The translations under genes were made by a program, and so were the position numbers. A DNA stretch of 19,187 nt from an uncultured bacterium (lineage in GTDB: Bacteria; Patescibacteriota; Minisyncoccia; Phycocordibacterales; UBA2100), in contig CAIRSC010000058.1 of assembly GCA_903881205.1 (NCBI GenBank), positions 1 through 19,187 of the forward strand, read 5' to 3'. This document shows, in pieces, positions 1 to 7,170 of the stretch (its first letter is position 1; each line of letters opens with the position of its first letter). The notes below the pieces were generated by a model. That model was not told the DNA's origin, did not search any database, and was given only the letters and a program-made list of their open reading frames with translations.

Positions 1-813
1 GTACAGAAGAAAGACCCGGAGAAGGTCGCACGTCTGCACTACAACCTGAAGCCAAGCTTCTTTCGGAAGCTGCTCGGCGATACGCTCATCTATACGAGCG
101 GACACTGGAAGGGTGTCAACTTGCTCGATGCCGCCCAGGACCGCAAGATGCAGATGGTGGGCCGCAAGCTCAATGCCAGGCCGGGCGAGACCGTGCTCGA
201 TATCGGAAGCGGATGGGGATACCCGCTCGCGTATCTGTATCAGCATTTCGGTCTACACGGGATCGGCATCAGCATTGCAAAGGAGCAGGTGGAGTATGCA
301 AATGAGCGCTTCGGTAATATGCCGGTCGCGTTTACACTTGCCAATTACACCGACTTTGCGACGCACGTCGATCACATTATCTCGGTCTGCATGATCGAGC
401 ATGTCGGCAGAAAGAATCTCGTCGGCTACTTCCGGAAAGCCCGAGAGTTGATACGGCACGACGGACGATTCGTCTTGCAGTACATCCGGTCGTACGATCC
501 GCGCCGAGGGACGGATCCGTGGCTCGAGAAATATATCTTCCCCGGTGGGGAATTGGCCACGGCCGAGTTGATCCATGCGGCGGCCGCGAAAGCGGGATTC
601 CGCGTGCTCAATGAGGAGTACTTCGGTCATGATTACGTGAAGACGCTCTGGGCCTGGTACCGAAATATTCTTCCGTTGAAAGATCAGATGATTGCGGAGG
701 GAGCAGAGATGTCCTTCCGCATGTTCGAGTATTACCTCATGAGCTGCGCTGCATTCTTCAAGACCGAGACCGGATCGGTCGGGCAGATCACCTTCACGCC
801 GCAGTCGGCGTAA
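1..813 (+). CDS. Cyclopropane-fatty-acyl-phospholipid synthase family methyltransferase (5' end missing)
   Basis: The frame is open from base 1, so the start lies outside the window; 270 C-terminal residues are visible. The family uses S-adenosylmethionine to add a methylene bridge or methyl group to unsaturated acyl chains of membrane phospholipids. Visible family blocks in order are the YTSGHW segment, the SAM motif VLDIGSGWG, the SVCMIEHVG block with the family's conserved Glu (397-399), KYIFPGGEL, and the C-terminal MFEYYLMSCAAFF. Two positions that bind bicarbonate in the E. coli enzyme look changed: the Cys of YSCAYW is Ser (97-99) and the His of LLHTI is Gln (478-480). It may therefore be a CFA-like methyltransferase with a different product. 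The family is clear; the reaction is not. A strong hairpin follows the stop. Confidence 0.88.
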   Translation, partial: VQKKDPEKVARLHYNLKPSFFRKLLGDTLIYTSGHWKGVNLLDAAQDRKMQMVGRKLNARPGETVLDIGSGWGYPLAYLYQHFGLHGIGISIAKEQVEYANERFGNMPVAFTLANYTDFATHVDHIISVCMIEHVGRKNLVGYFRKARELIRHDGRFVLQYIRSYDPRRGTDPWLEKYIFPGGELATAELIHAAAAKAGFRVLNEEYFGHDYVKTLWAWYRNILPLKDQMIAEGAEMSFRMFEYYLMSCAAFFKTETGSVGQITFTPQSA

Positions 814-841
814 ACTATCCGAGCAGGTACTGATAACAAAA

Positions 842-875
842 GGCGCGGCCCATAGGGCCGCGCCGCTTTCTTTTG
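842..875 (+). terminator. Rho-independent terminator after the CFA-family gene
   Basis: A perfect 10-bp inverted repeat (GGCGCGGCCC and GGGCCGCGCC) is separated by only ATA and followed by the T-rich tail CTTTCTTTTG. It begins 28 nt after the stop codon and separates this gene from pyrF. Confidence 0.85.
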
Positions 876-929
876 TATGCGAGTGAATCATCCTGACATC
901 ATGAGGTGCCAAGACAGGTTTTCATTTTG

Positions 930-938
930 TGCTAGTAT
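930..938 (+). promoter_or_regulatory. Extended -10 promoter of pyrF
   Basis: TG-C-TAGTAT has the extended -10 form and ends 11 nt before the ATG at 950. Transcription would start about 5 nt before the start codon, giving an almost leaderless mRNA. No clear -35 box is visible. Confidence 0.5.
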
Positions 939-949
939 TCGGACGAACT

Positions 950-1777
950 ATGGAACGGAATTTCCGCGCGCTTCTGGAGGCACAATGGGATCAGCAGAAA
1001 TTTCTCTGTGTCGGCCTCGACCCCTCGCTGGAGAAGATCCCCGAAGCCGTGCAGCGCGCCAATACCCGCGAGACGCTCATCGCTTTCAATCGCGCCCTCA
1101 TCGATGAGACCAAGGACGTTGTATGTGCCTACAAGCCCAATACGGCGTTTTATGAGGCCTACGGCGACGAAGGGTGGGCGGCACTGCGCGAGACGATTGA
1201 ATACGTGCACGAACAGGCGAGCAGCGTGCCGGTGATTCTCGATGCCAAGCGGGCCGATATCGGATCGACCAATGAGGGCTATGTGACGGCATCATTCGGT
1301 CATATGCGCGCCGATGCGATCACCGTGCAGCCGTATCTCGGCTCCGAAGCGCTCGCTCCTTTTCTTGAACAAAAGAATAAAGGCATCATCGTGCTGTGCC
1401 GCACTTCCAACGCCGGCTCGGGGGAATTGCAGGACATGATCGTCGACGGTGAGCCGCTTTTTATGCGCGTGGCGCAGCTCGTCGCGGGTACATGGAATCA
1501 AAATAACAACTGTGCACTCGTCGTGGGAGCGACGTATCCCGACGAGCTGCGCAAAGTGCGCGCGGTCGTCGGCGACCTGCCGATCCTTATTCCCGGAGTG
1601 GGAGCCCAGGGTGGAGATCTTGAAGAAACCGTCCGAGCGGGGCGCGATAAGAATGGTCGGGGATTCATTATTTCCGCTTCGCGCTCGATAATCTACGCAT
1701 CCGGCGGCCCGGATTTTGCAAATGCCGCACGTGCAGAGGCGATTCGCATGAATAGCATAATTGCTGCAGTGGTATAA
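950..1777 (+). CDS. pyrF: Orotidine-5'-phosphate decarboxylase
   Basis: Decarboxylates OMP to UMP, the last step of de novo pyrimidine synthesis, in the cytoplasm. The 275-aa protein carries VGLDP (21-25), KPN (62-64), the catalytic Lys/Asp block DAKRADIG (98-105), the phosphate-loop segment PGVGAQGGD (215-223) and SASRSIIYA (242-250). Length and motif spelling fit the longer bacterial 'type 2' OMP decarboxylases rather than the short E. coli form. The ATG at 950 is preferred over an upstream GTG at 929: the protein fits family length from here and a -10 element overlaps the GTG region. pyrE begins 11 nt after the stop, and the pyrF stop codon lies within the putative pyrE -10 box. Confidence 0.95.
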   Translation: MERNFRALLEAQWDQQKFLCVGLDPSLEKIPEAVQRANTRETLIAFNRALIDETKDVVCAYKPNTAFYEAYGDEGWAALRETIEYVHEQASSVPVILDAKRADIGSTNEGYVTASFGHMRADAITVQPYLGSEALAPFLEQKNKGIIVLCRTSNAGSGELQDMIVDGEPLFMRVAQLVAGTWNQNNNCALVVGATYPDELRKVRAVVGDLPILIPGVGAQGGDLEETVRAGRDKNGRGFIISASRSIIYASGGPDFANAARAEAIRMNSIIAAVV

Positions 1778-1778
1778 A
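1773..1778 (+). promoter_or_regulatory. Putative -10 element of pyrE
   Basis: TATAAA overlaps the pyrF stop codon and ends 10 nt before the pyrE ATG. No Shine-Dalgarno lies between. This would give pyrE its own near-leaderless transcript in addition to any read-through from pyrF. Confidence 0.4.
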
Positions 1779-1788
1779 ATACGAATAT

Positions 1789-2412
1789 ATGGATGACGAA
1801 GGTGTACTCAATATATTGCAGAAAGTGGGCGCATTTCGGGCAGGGCATTTCGTGTTCGTTTCCGGACTACATGCCGACACCTATGTGAACAAAAATGCGA
1901 TGTACCCGTACACCCGTGAGATGTCGCAGCTGTGCAAAACGATCGCAGAAAAATTTGCAGGCAAGCATATTCATGCCGTCATCGGACCTTCGACCGGCGG
2001 CATTATTCTCTCGCAGTGGGTCGCACATCATCTGACTGAGATGGAGGGGCGCGACGTGTACAGTACCTATGCTGATAAAGACGGCGACGGATTTGTGATC
2101 AAGCGCGGATATGATGAGCTCATCAAAGGAAAGAATGTGCTCGTCGTTGAAGATCTCGTCACGACCGGAGGGTCGCTGCGCAAGGTTATCGAGGCGGCTC
2201 GTGCTGCTGGGGCAAATGTCGTCGGTGCCGTGGCAGTGTGCAATCGCGGCGGGGTCACCTCTGAGATGATCGGCAATCCTCCCCAATTCATATCACTGCT
2301 CAATGTGCAGCTCGATCAATGGCCGGCGGCAGAGTGCGAGCTCTGCAAGGCGGGCATTCCCGTCAATATCGACGTGGGGCACGGCAAACAGTTTTTGGCC
2401 TCACAAAGCTAG
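1789..2412 (+). CDS. pyrE: Orotate phosphoribosyltransferase
   Basis: Transfers phosphoribose from PRPP to orotate, giving OMP, the substrate of the neighbouring PyrF. The 207-aa protein contains the PRPP-binding signature VLVVEDLVTTGGS (117-129), the flexible-loop region GFVIKRGYDEL (101-111) and GPSTGG (66-71). The C-terminal stretch with ECELCKAG resembles the longer OPRT subgroup that ends in a Cys-x-x-Cys-type segment. The ATG at 1789 lies 11 nt after the pyrF stop, so the two genes are at least partly co-transcribed. The order pyrF then pyrE is the reverse of the reaction order. No other pyrimidine gene is in the window, so the pathway may be complete elsewhere or serve salvage of orotate. 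Confidence 0.95.
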   Translation: MDDEGVLNILQKVGAFRAGHFVFVSGLHADTYVNKNAMYPYTREMSQLCKTIAEKFAGKHIHAVIGPSTGGIILSQWVAHHLTEMEGRDVYSTYADKDGDGFVIKRGYDELIKGKNVLVVEDLVTTGGSLRKVIEAARAAGANVVGAVAVCNRGGVTSEMIGNPPQFISLLNVQLDQWPAAECELCKAGIPVNIDVGHGKQFLASQS

Positions 2413-2422
2413 CGCGCAGATA

Positions 2423-2431
2423 TAGTATACT
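2423..2431 (+). promoter_or_regulatory. Putative -10 element of the cupredoxin gene
   Basis: TAGTATACT contains TAGTAT and TATACT, 29 nt before the ATG at 2461. Unlike most genes in the window this leaves a leader of about 20 nt, but no Shine-Dalgarno is visible in it. Confidence 0.4.
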
Positions 2432-2460
2432 GAACGCTATTACAGAATAGCTATTTTTCT

Positions 2461-2988
2461 ATGAAAAACATTTGGATATTGATAGTGGCGGCAATCGTCG
2501 TTATCGGAGGAGGGTTTTATTGGTGGCAGAGTTCTCACGCTCCGTCACCTTTGAGCGATGACGGGACATCGGTGGCAGTAGACGCGGCCGATGATGCGGC
2601 GGCCAATCAGGCACCGGCAACTACGACAGAACCAGCGGTCAGTATCGGAGCGGATGTAAACGTCAGTACTGCTCCGGCATCGGCGACCGTTACATACAAT
2701 GGCTCGAGCTTCTCTCCTGCGTCGGTCACCGTCAAGGTGGGAGCAGCGGTCACATTCACGAGCACGGCCGGAAACATGTGGGTGGCAAGTGCGCCGCATC
2801 CTGCTCACACCGGGTACGACGGGACGTCGCGCGCTACGCATTGCGCTGCAGGATATACGGGAGCCGCTCCCTTCGACCAGTGCTCGGCAGGCACTAGCTA
2901 CACATTCACGTTCGACAAGGTCGGTACCTGGCCATACCACAATCATCTCGATTCAGGCTCACACGGCACGATTGTCGTCGTACAGTAA
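2461..2988 (+). CDS. Membrane-anchored cupredoxin-like protein
   Basis: This 175-aa protein has an N-terminal signal-anchor (about residues 4-22), a low-complexity Ala/Thr/Asp linker (about 25-75) and a C-terminal Greek-key cupredoxin-like domain on the outer face. The domain holds FSPASVTVKVGAAVTFTS, HPAH (His113, His116), two Cys (128, 141) and the end WPYHNHLDSGSHGTIVV (His160, His162, His168). In classical blue-copper proteins the last block reads Cys-x-x-His-x(4)-Met; here the Cys position is His and the Met position is His. Copper binding is therefore possible but not of the ordinary type-1 kind, and the two Cys may form a disulfide instead. A DoxX-like gene follows after 6 nt, suggesting a joint membrane redox role (inference). 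Confidence 0.8.
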   Translation: MKNIWILIVAAIVVIGGGFYWWQSSHAPSPLSDDGTSVAVDAADDAAANQAPATTTEPAVSIGADVNVSTAPASATVTYNGSSFSPASVTVKVGAAVTFTSTAGNMWVASAPHPAHTGYDGTSRATHCAAGYTGAAPFDQCSAGTSYTFTFDKVGTWPYHNHLDSGSHGTIVVVQ

Positions 2989-2994
2989 TCGCCT

Positions 2995-3366
2995 ATGGAT
3001 CGTAGGCGCATGACCGACTGGGTGCTTCGGACGGGGCTCGCGTTTGCGTTCCTCTATCCTCCGATCAACGCGCTCTCTGATCCGAGCACGTGGATCGGGT
3101 ACTTTCCGTTGTTCATGCACGGTTTCGTTTCCGATACGGTGCTCTTGCACAGTTTCGGGGCCGTGGAAGTGATCATCGCGCTCTGGCTTCTTTCGGGGTG
3201 GCGCATATTTTGGCCGGCGTCACTCGCATTCGCCATGCTGCTCGCCATCGTTGCATTCGATTTTCAGGACTTTCAGGTCATTTTCCGCGACCTCTCAATC
3301 GCCGCACTCGCACTCTCACTGGCAATAATGCACGCGCCGAGTCGTTATTCATCGTCCACCAGCTGA
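2995..3366 (+). CDS. DoxX-like small integral membrane protein
   Basis: A 123-aa hydrophobic protein with four probable membrane helices (roughly residues 8-26, 48-66, 70-88 and 94-112). Size and layout recall the DoxX/MauE superfamily, whose members serve quinone-linked or thiol redox chemistry, but no diagnostic residue is decisive. It starts 6 nt after the cupredoxin stop, so the two are almost surely co-transcribed. An alternative ATG at 3010 would shorten the protein by five residues. It ends 24 nt before the end of the opposing trxB gene; no convincing terminator lies between. Treat DoxX membership as tentative. Confidence 0.65.
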   Translation: MDRRRMTDWVLRTGLAFAFLYPPINALSDPSTWIGYFPLFMHGFVSDTVLLHSFGAVEVIIALWLLSGWRIFWPASLAFAMLLAIVAFDFQDFQVIFRDLSIAALALSLAIMHAPSRYSSSTS

Positions 3367-3390
3367 TGTAGCGGGTCGCCCAAGTCGGAC

Positions 3391-4323
3391 CTATTTCACG
3401 TTTTTACGGACCGATACGTAGATGTCTTCGAGTGCCTTTACTGCATCGCCCGAGGCGATGTTGTTCTGATGGTAGATCCCGTTGGTTATGTCTCCGGCGG
3501 CCCAGATGCGCGGATTCGACGTGCGCTGCGTGCGCGGATCGACGACCACTTGCTTGGTCTCGGTGAGCTCTACCGAGCTGCCCAGCCATGCCGAATTGGG
3601 GATAAGACCGATCTCGACAAAGATACCGGTCACCGGCAAGAGTGTTTCTTCATTGGTGGTCAGATCTTTATACCGGAGTCCGGATACAAATTTTTCGCCC
3701 ACGACAGTGGTCGTCGCAGCGCCAGTGATGATCTTCATGTTGAGGTGCATTTTTGCTGCGGTAACGGTGATCTCGTCGGCGCGAAATTCTGTCGAGCGAT
3801 TAAGCAATGTGACTGTCTTGCAGTAGGCGAGCAGTTGGAGCGCCGTTTCGAACGCTGCATTGCCGCCGCCGATCACCGCGACATCCTGATCGGCAAAGAG
3901 TGGGCCGTCGCATGATGCGCAGTAGGTGAGGCCTTTGTGTTCGAATTCATCCGCTCCTGCGGCATCGAGCTTGCGGCGATTGGCGCCTGTCGCCACGAAG
4001 AGCGCGGCCGCTTCGACAGTCTCGCCGTTGGAGAGGGTGACGCTCACCTTGGTGTCGTCGAATACCACGGCGCCCGCGCGCATTGGAGATTTCACATCAA
4101 GGTATTCGCCCGCGTATTCCAAAACGTGTTTTTTGAGTGCATCTGCAAGGCCGGCGCCGGCGATATGTGGCGTACCGATCCAGTTCTGGATATCCACCGA
4201 TACATTGCTCTGGCCTCCCCATTCTTCGAGGATCATGAGCGTCTTGAGGCGCTTACGAGCGGCATAAATGGCTGCCGAGGCTCCGGCCGGACCGCCGCCC
4301 ACGATGATAAGGTCGTACATCAT
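3391..4323 (-). CDS. trxB: Thioredoxin-disulfide reductase-like flavoprotein
   Basis: A 310-aa low-molecular-weight thioredoxin reductase type enzyme, which moves electrons from a pyridine nucleotide through FAD and a redox disulfide to thioredoxin. The FAD motif GGGPAG is at 9-14, the active disulfide CASC at 134-137, the nucleotide motif GGGNAA at 151-156 and the C-terminal FAD motif WAAGD near the end. Where classical NADPH-dependent enzymes read HRRxxxRA, this one reads NRSTEFRA (174-181), so NADPH preference is uncertain. The start is MM; the second ATG (4320) lies 5 nt behind TATATT and could be the true leaderless start. A perfect TATAAT is at 4361-4366. The gene follows ftsZ on the same strand. 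Confidence 0.9.
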   Translation of the reverse strand: MMYDLIIVGGGPAGASAAIYAARKRLKTLMILEEWGGQSNVSVDIQNWIGTPHIAGAGLADALKKHVLEYAGEYLDVKSPMRAGAVVFDDTKVSVTLSNGETVEAAALFVATGANRRKLDAAGADEFEHKGLTYCASCDGPLFADQDVAVIGGGNAAFETALQLLAYCKTVTLLNRSTEFRADEITVTAAKMHLNMKIITGAATTTVVGEKFVSGLRYKDLTTNEETLLPVTGIFVEIGLIPNSAWLGSSVELTETKQVVVDPRTQRTSNPRIWAAGDITNGIYHQNNIASGDAVKALEDIYVSVRKNVK

Positions 4324-4360
4324 AGAATATAGTTCAATTGAAGTAGGTAAGCGGATACGA

Positions 4361-4366
4361 ATTATA
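4361..4366 (-). promoter_or_regulatory. Putative -10 element of trxB
   Basis: A perfect TATAAT on the minus strand, 37 nt before the trxB start, in the 86-nt gap after ftsZ. No Shine-Dalgarno follows. A second candidate, TATATT at 4326-4331, lies right before the double ATG. Confidence 0.45.
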
Positions 4367-4409
4367 ACGTATCACGTGCAGAAACGGCAGGGGAAAACCT
4401 CCCGACAAT

Positions 4410-5657
4410 TTATTTGCGGCGCAGGAACGACGGAAGTGAGCCCCAGGTGTCATCATCAGTGTCGATAGGTGTTGATGGTGGTGTTGACGGGATCGTCGGA
4501 CGTTCAATCTTAATGTCGATCTTTGATTCCTTGTTGGAACTTGCGTCCTTTCTTGCTTCGAATGCGACCGATGTATCAATGATCTTCTTCGGCTCAGGAC
4601 GCGACTCGGTGCGTGCTGCCGAAGCGATCGGTGGCACATCGCCATCTTTGCGCGGCATCGGGCGGGCGGGCGTAGGGAAGAGATTCGGCCGTGCAGTATT
4701 TTCGGGGAAACCGGTCGCAATGACGGTGACGCGGACCTGACCCTTCTTGAGTGATTCGTCGGTGACCGCGCCGAAGATGACCTTGGCCTCCGGATCGATG
4801 GCCTCGGTAATGACATTGGCGGCATCCTGCACTTCGAGCATACCGAGGTCTTCGCCGCCGGCAATCGAGAAGAGCACGCCCTTGGCCCCCGTGATCGATA
4901 CTTCCAGAAGCGGGGAATTGATAGCTGCACGAGCGGCCTGTTCGGCGCGCTTGTCGCCGATAGCGGTGCCTATTCCCATCAGTGCCGATCCGGCGTTGGC
5001 CATGATCGAGCGCACATCGGCGAAGTCGACGTTGATGATACCGGTAGTGGTGATGAGGTCAGAGATTCCTTCGACAGCCTGCTTGAGAATATCGTCGCAC
5101 ATGGCGAAGGCATTCTTGATGCCGGTCTCGCGCGAGACGATGGCGAGGAGCTTGTCGTTGGGGATGATGATGAGCGCATCGACTGCCTTGCGGAGTTCTG
5201 CGAGGCCCTGTTCGGCAAGTCGCAAACGCTGTGCGCCTTCGAATGCGAACGGTCGTGTGACGACACCCACCGTGAGCGCGCCGAGCTCGCGTGCAATCTT
5301 CGCGACGACCGGAGCTGCGCCGGTACCGGTGCCGCCTCCCATGCCGCCGGTGATGAACACCATGTCGGATCCCTTGATCGCATCTTGGATCTCTTCGCGT
5401 GTTTCTTCTGCGGCCTGCTTTCCGAGCTCCGGATTCATGCCGGTACCGAGTCCGCGGGTGAGCGTCTTACCGATGTGAATTTTCTTTTTTGCTTTTGATT
5501 TGTGGAGGTCCTGCGCATCGGTGTTGACGGCGATGAATTCAACGCCTTCTACTCCCGAACTGACCATGTGGTTCACCGCATTGCCGCCCGATCCTCCGAC
5601 TCCGATAACGCGAATTCTCGCAAATGACTCTACATCGGGCTTTACTTGCTTAGACAT
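4410..5657 (-). CDS. ftsZ: Cell division protein FtsZ
   Basis: Tubulin-like GTPase that polymerises into the cytokinetic Z-ring. The 415-aa protein shows the nucleotide-binding start IRVIGVGGSGGNAVNHM (15-31), NTDAQDL, the tubulin signature GGMGGGTGTG (104-113) and the synergy loop NVDFADV (209-215) that completes the active site of the next subunit. A variable linker of about 80 residues follows the globular part, and the C-terminal peptide DDTWGSLPSFLRRK matches the conserved tail that binds FtsA and other partners. The start at 5657 lies behind an extended -10 (TGC-TATTAT); GGAG lies 4 nt before the ATG, closer than a good Shine-Dalgarno. ftsA is directly upstream, separated by a 224-nt AT-rich spacer. 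Confidence 0.98.
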   Translation of the reverse strand: MSKQVKPDVESFARIRVIGVGGSGGNAVNHMVSSGVEGVEFIAVNTDAQDLHKSKAKKKIHIGKTLTRGLGTGMNPELGKQAAEETREEIQDAIKGSDMVFITGGMGGGTGTGAAPVVAKIARELGALTVGVVTRPFAFEGAQRLRLAEQGLAELRKAVDALIIIPNDKLLAIVSRETGIKNAFAMCDDILKQAVEGISDLITTTGIINVDFADVRSIMANAGSALMGIGTAIGDKRAEQAARAAINSPLLEVSITGAKGVLFSIAGGEDLGMLEVQDAANVITEAIDPEAKVIFGAVTDESLKKGQVRVTVIATGFPENTARPNLFPTPARPMPRKDGDVPPIASAARTESRPEPKKIIDTSVAFEARKDASSNKESKIDIKIERPTIPSTPPSTPIDTDDDTWGSLPSFLRRK

Positions 5658-5881
5658 ATCTCCGACATAATAGCACTTTTACTTCCGGGACAAGATTGAC
5701 AATCACTCATTCGAGTAACGCAGTAATACTTTATGCATTTTGCCTAACCACTATCTACAATTTTATTTCCAGCGTCGAAATCGTGTTTTTTTGTATGTTT
5801 TAAGCCCTGTATTCAAATCATTTGCTCAAAAGCTAACTCTTGACGAGAGCGTAGCTCGTATGCAAAATATCGAACAATTTT
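5658..5881 (-). promoter_or_regulatory. AT-rich ftsA-ftsZ spacer with ftsZ promoter
   Basis: This gap is clearly AT-richer than the genes on either side. On the minus strand it holds an extended -10 TG-C-TATTAT (TATTAT at 5667-5672) 9 nt before the ftsZ ATG, with TCTTGT 17 nt upstream of that box as a weak -35. A short hairpin (ACGAG...CTCGT) lies soon after the ftsA stop and could slow read-through. No convincing gene is present: the plus-strand frame 5740-5937 begins with TTG and shows no protein-like features. Confidence 0.5.
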
Positions 5882-7051
5882 TTACGGCAACAAAGATCGG
5901 ACACTCGACTTCAGAGATTCCCACCACCCTTCGATAACTTCGCTGAATGAATGAGTGCGTTCAGATGCGTCTTCCGCATATGCCCATCGGCAGAGTCCGT
6001 ATGCGACCGTCCATGTCGCGTCGACAGTCGCTGCGCGCGAGAGCGGACCGATCTGCCCGATCTGCGAGGGAAGTTTGAGGATCATTCGTGCTACATCGGA
6101 GACGGAAGTAAGTCCCGACCCACCGCCGGTGATCACGATGCCGGCGGGCAAAAGGCGTGAGCGATTGATGCTACGTAAATGTGTGTTCACCAACGTGAAC
6201 ATGTCTTTGAGCGAGCCGCCGACGATCGCCGCCATTTTGCGCTCAGAGATATCGCTCCCGGTCACGCCGCCGCGCTTGGCTGATTCGGCCTCCTGCAAGG
6301 GAAGCTGGAAGGAGAGTGCAATGGTGTTGGTGATGTCACCCGAGCCCGTCGGAAATACTTTGATCGAGACAGGCGTGTCATTGTCGAATACGATCACCGA
6401 AAGGGTTTCAGAGCCTATATTTGCTAATACAACGCCGGCCGTTTTCTGTGCCTTGGTGAGGGTCACCAGGCTAGCAGCCAGCGGCGACGCCATGACTCCT
6501 TCCACCTCGACTCCCGCCGTTTCGACCGCCTCTATGAGGTCGTCGTGATGCTGGGTGAGCATGGTGATAAGGAGTGTATCGATCGAGAGCTTGGTGCCCT
6601 GGAGCCCTTGCGGCTTGCCAAACACTTTCGATCCGTCGACGCGGTACTCGAGCAGAATGGTATGAATGATCGTACGATTGGTGAGTTTCCCAGCCGCCCG
6701 CTTCTCGCTCTCGCGCAGTGCGCGGTCGATATCTTTATCCGTAACGATGCCACCGGATACAGTGAGGGTGACCTCCCCGGAAGAGCGGAATTCGTCGAGG
6801 CCCACGCCGCCCATGGCGACACGCGCATTCTTCACATTCACCTTGGCGGCCGAGCTTGCACGCGCGAGCGCCTCACGGATCGAACGGCCCGCTTCGTTCT
6901 TGTCGATGATGTAGCCGTGACGCATGCCGCGCGATGTCGCGGTCCCGGTGCCGATCACCTGCATCGGTAGATCTGGTCGGTCATTGGGAGCGGCGATGAC
7001 CACCTTCACGTGGTAGGTGCCGATGTCGATTCCCGTATAGTACGAACGCAT
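5882..7051 (-). CDS. ftsA: Cell division protein FtsA
   Basis: Actin-fold ATPase that tethers FtsZ filaments to the membrane. The 389-aa protein shows the phosphate-1 loop GIDIGTYHVK (7-16), a 1C/SHS2-type region, the phosphate-2 region NIGSET (211-216), the EAESAKR block (254-260) and the adenosine motif ITGGGSGL (307-314). It ends in a Trp-rich amphipathic stretch (EVIEGWWESLKSSVRSLLP, 371-389) that fits the FtsA membrane-targeting helix. The phosphate-2 loop differs from the usual D-I-G-G-G-T spelling. The ATG at 7051 is chosen over an upstream start at 7147 because homology begins at MRSYYTGIDIG and TATACT (7058-7063) lies 6 nt before it, inside the longer frame. ftsZ follows. Confidence 0.93.
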   Translation of the reverse strand: MRSYYTGIDIGTYHVKVVIAAPNDRPDLPMQVIGTGTATSRGMRHGYIIDKNEAGRSIREALARASSAAKVNVKNARVAMGGVGLDEFRSSGEVTLTVSGGIVTDKDIDRALRESEKRAAGKLTNRTIIHTILLEYRVDGSKVFGKPQGLQGTKLSIDTLLITMLTQHHDDLIEAVETAGVEVEGVMASPLAASLVTLTKAQKTAGVVLANIGSETLSVIVFDNDTPVSIKVFPTGSGDITNTIALSFQLPLQEAESAKRGGVTGSDISERKMAAIVGGSLKDMFTLVNTHLRSINRSRLLPAGIVITGGGSGLTSVSDVARMILKLPSQIGQIGPLSRAATVDATWTVAYGLCRWAYAEDASERTHSFSEVIEGWWESLKSSVRSLLP

Positions 7052-7057
7052 CGTGCC

Positions 7058-7063
7058 AGTATA
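7058..7063 (-). promoter_or_regulatory. -10 element of ftsA
   Basis: TATACT on the minus strand ends 6 nt before the ftsA ATG, so transcription would begin at the start codon itself (leaderless). No -35 consensus is visible. Confidence 0.5.
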
Positions 7064-7128
7064 CCTCGCCCGCACGGAAAAGCAGGGCTCTGTTCGTGGA
7101 TATTCGCTGTCTGTTGAGGATAGTGAGC

Positions 7129-7154
7129 AAAATGAATGCATGTGCATTCATTTT
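7129..7154. repeat. 26-nt palindrome upstream of ftsA
   Basis: Two perfect 12-bp arms, AAAATGAATGCA and TGCATTCATTTT, are separated by TG. It lies between the ybeY stop and the ftsA promoter, 65 bp upstream of the -10 box. With A and T tracts at its ends it may act as a weak bidirectional terminator, or as a dyad operator. Confidence 0.6.
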
Positions 7155-7170
7155 CGAACGACGCAAATGG

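Noticed and set aside
253..912. 219-codon minus-strand frame opposite the CFA-family gene
   Set aside because: Antisense shadow that also runs through the terminator hairpin; no family features.
4747..5478. 243-codon plus-strand open frame opposite ftsZ
   Set aside because: Antisense to a certain gene, Ser/Ala-rich shadow translation without motifs.
5740..5937. 65-codon plus-strand frame in the ftsA-ftsZ spacer
   Set aside because: TTG start, no Shine-Dalgarno or promoter in front, runs into the end of ftsA; composition reflects AT-rich DNA.
7052..7147. N-terminal extension of ftsA
   Set aside because: The extra 32 residues contain the -10 box region and show no FtsA similarity; homology starts at the ATG at 7051.
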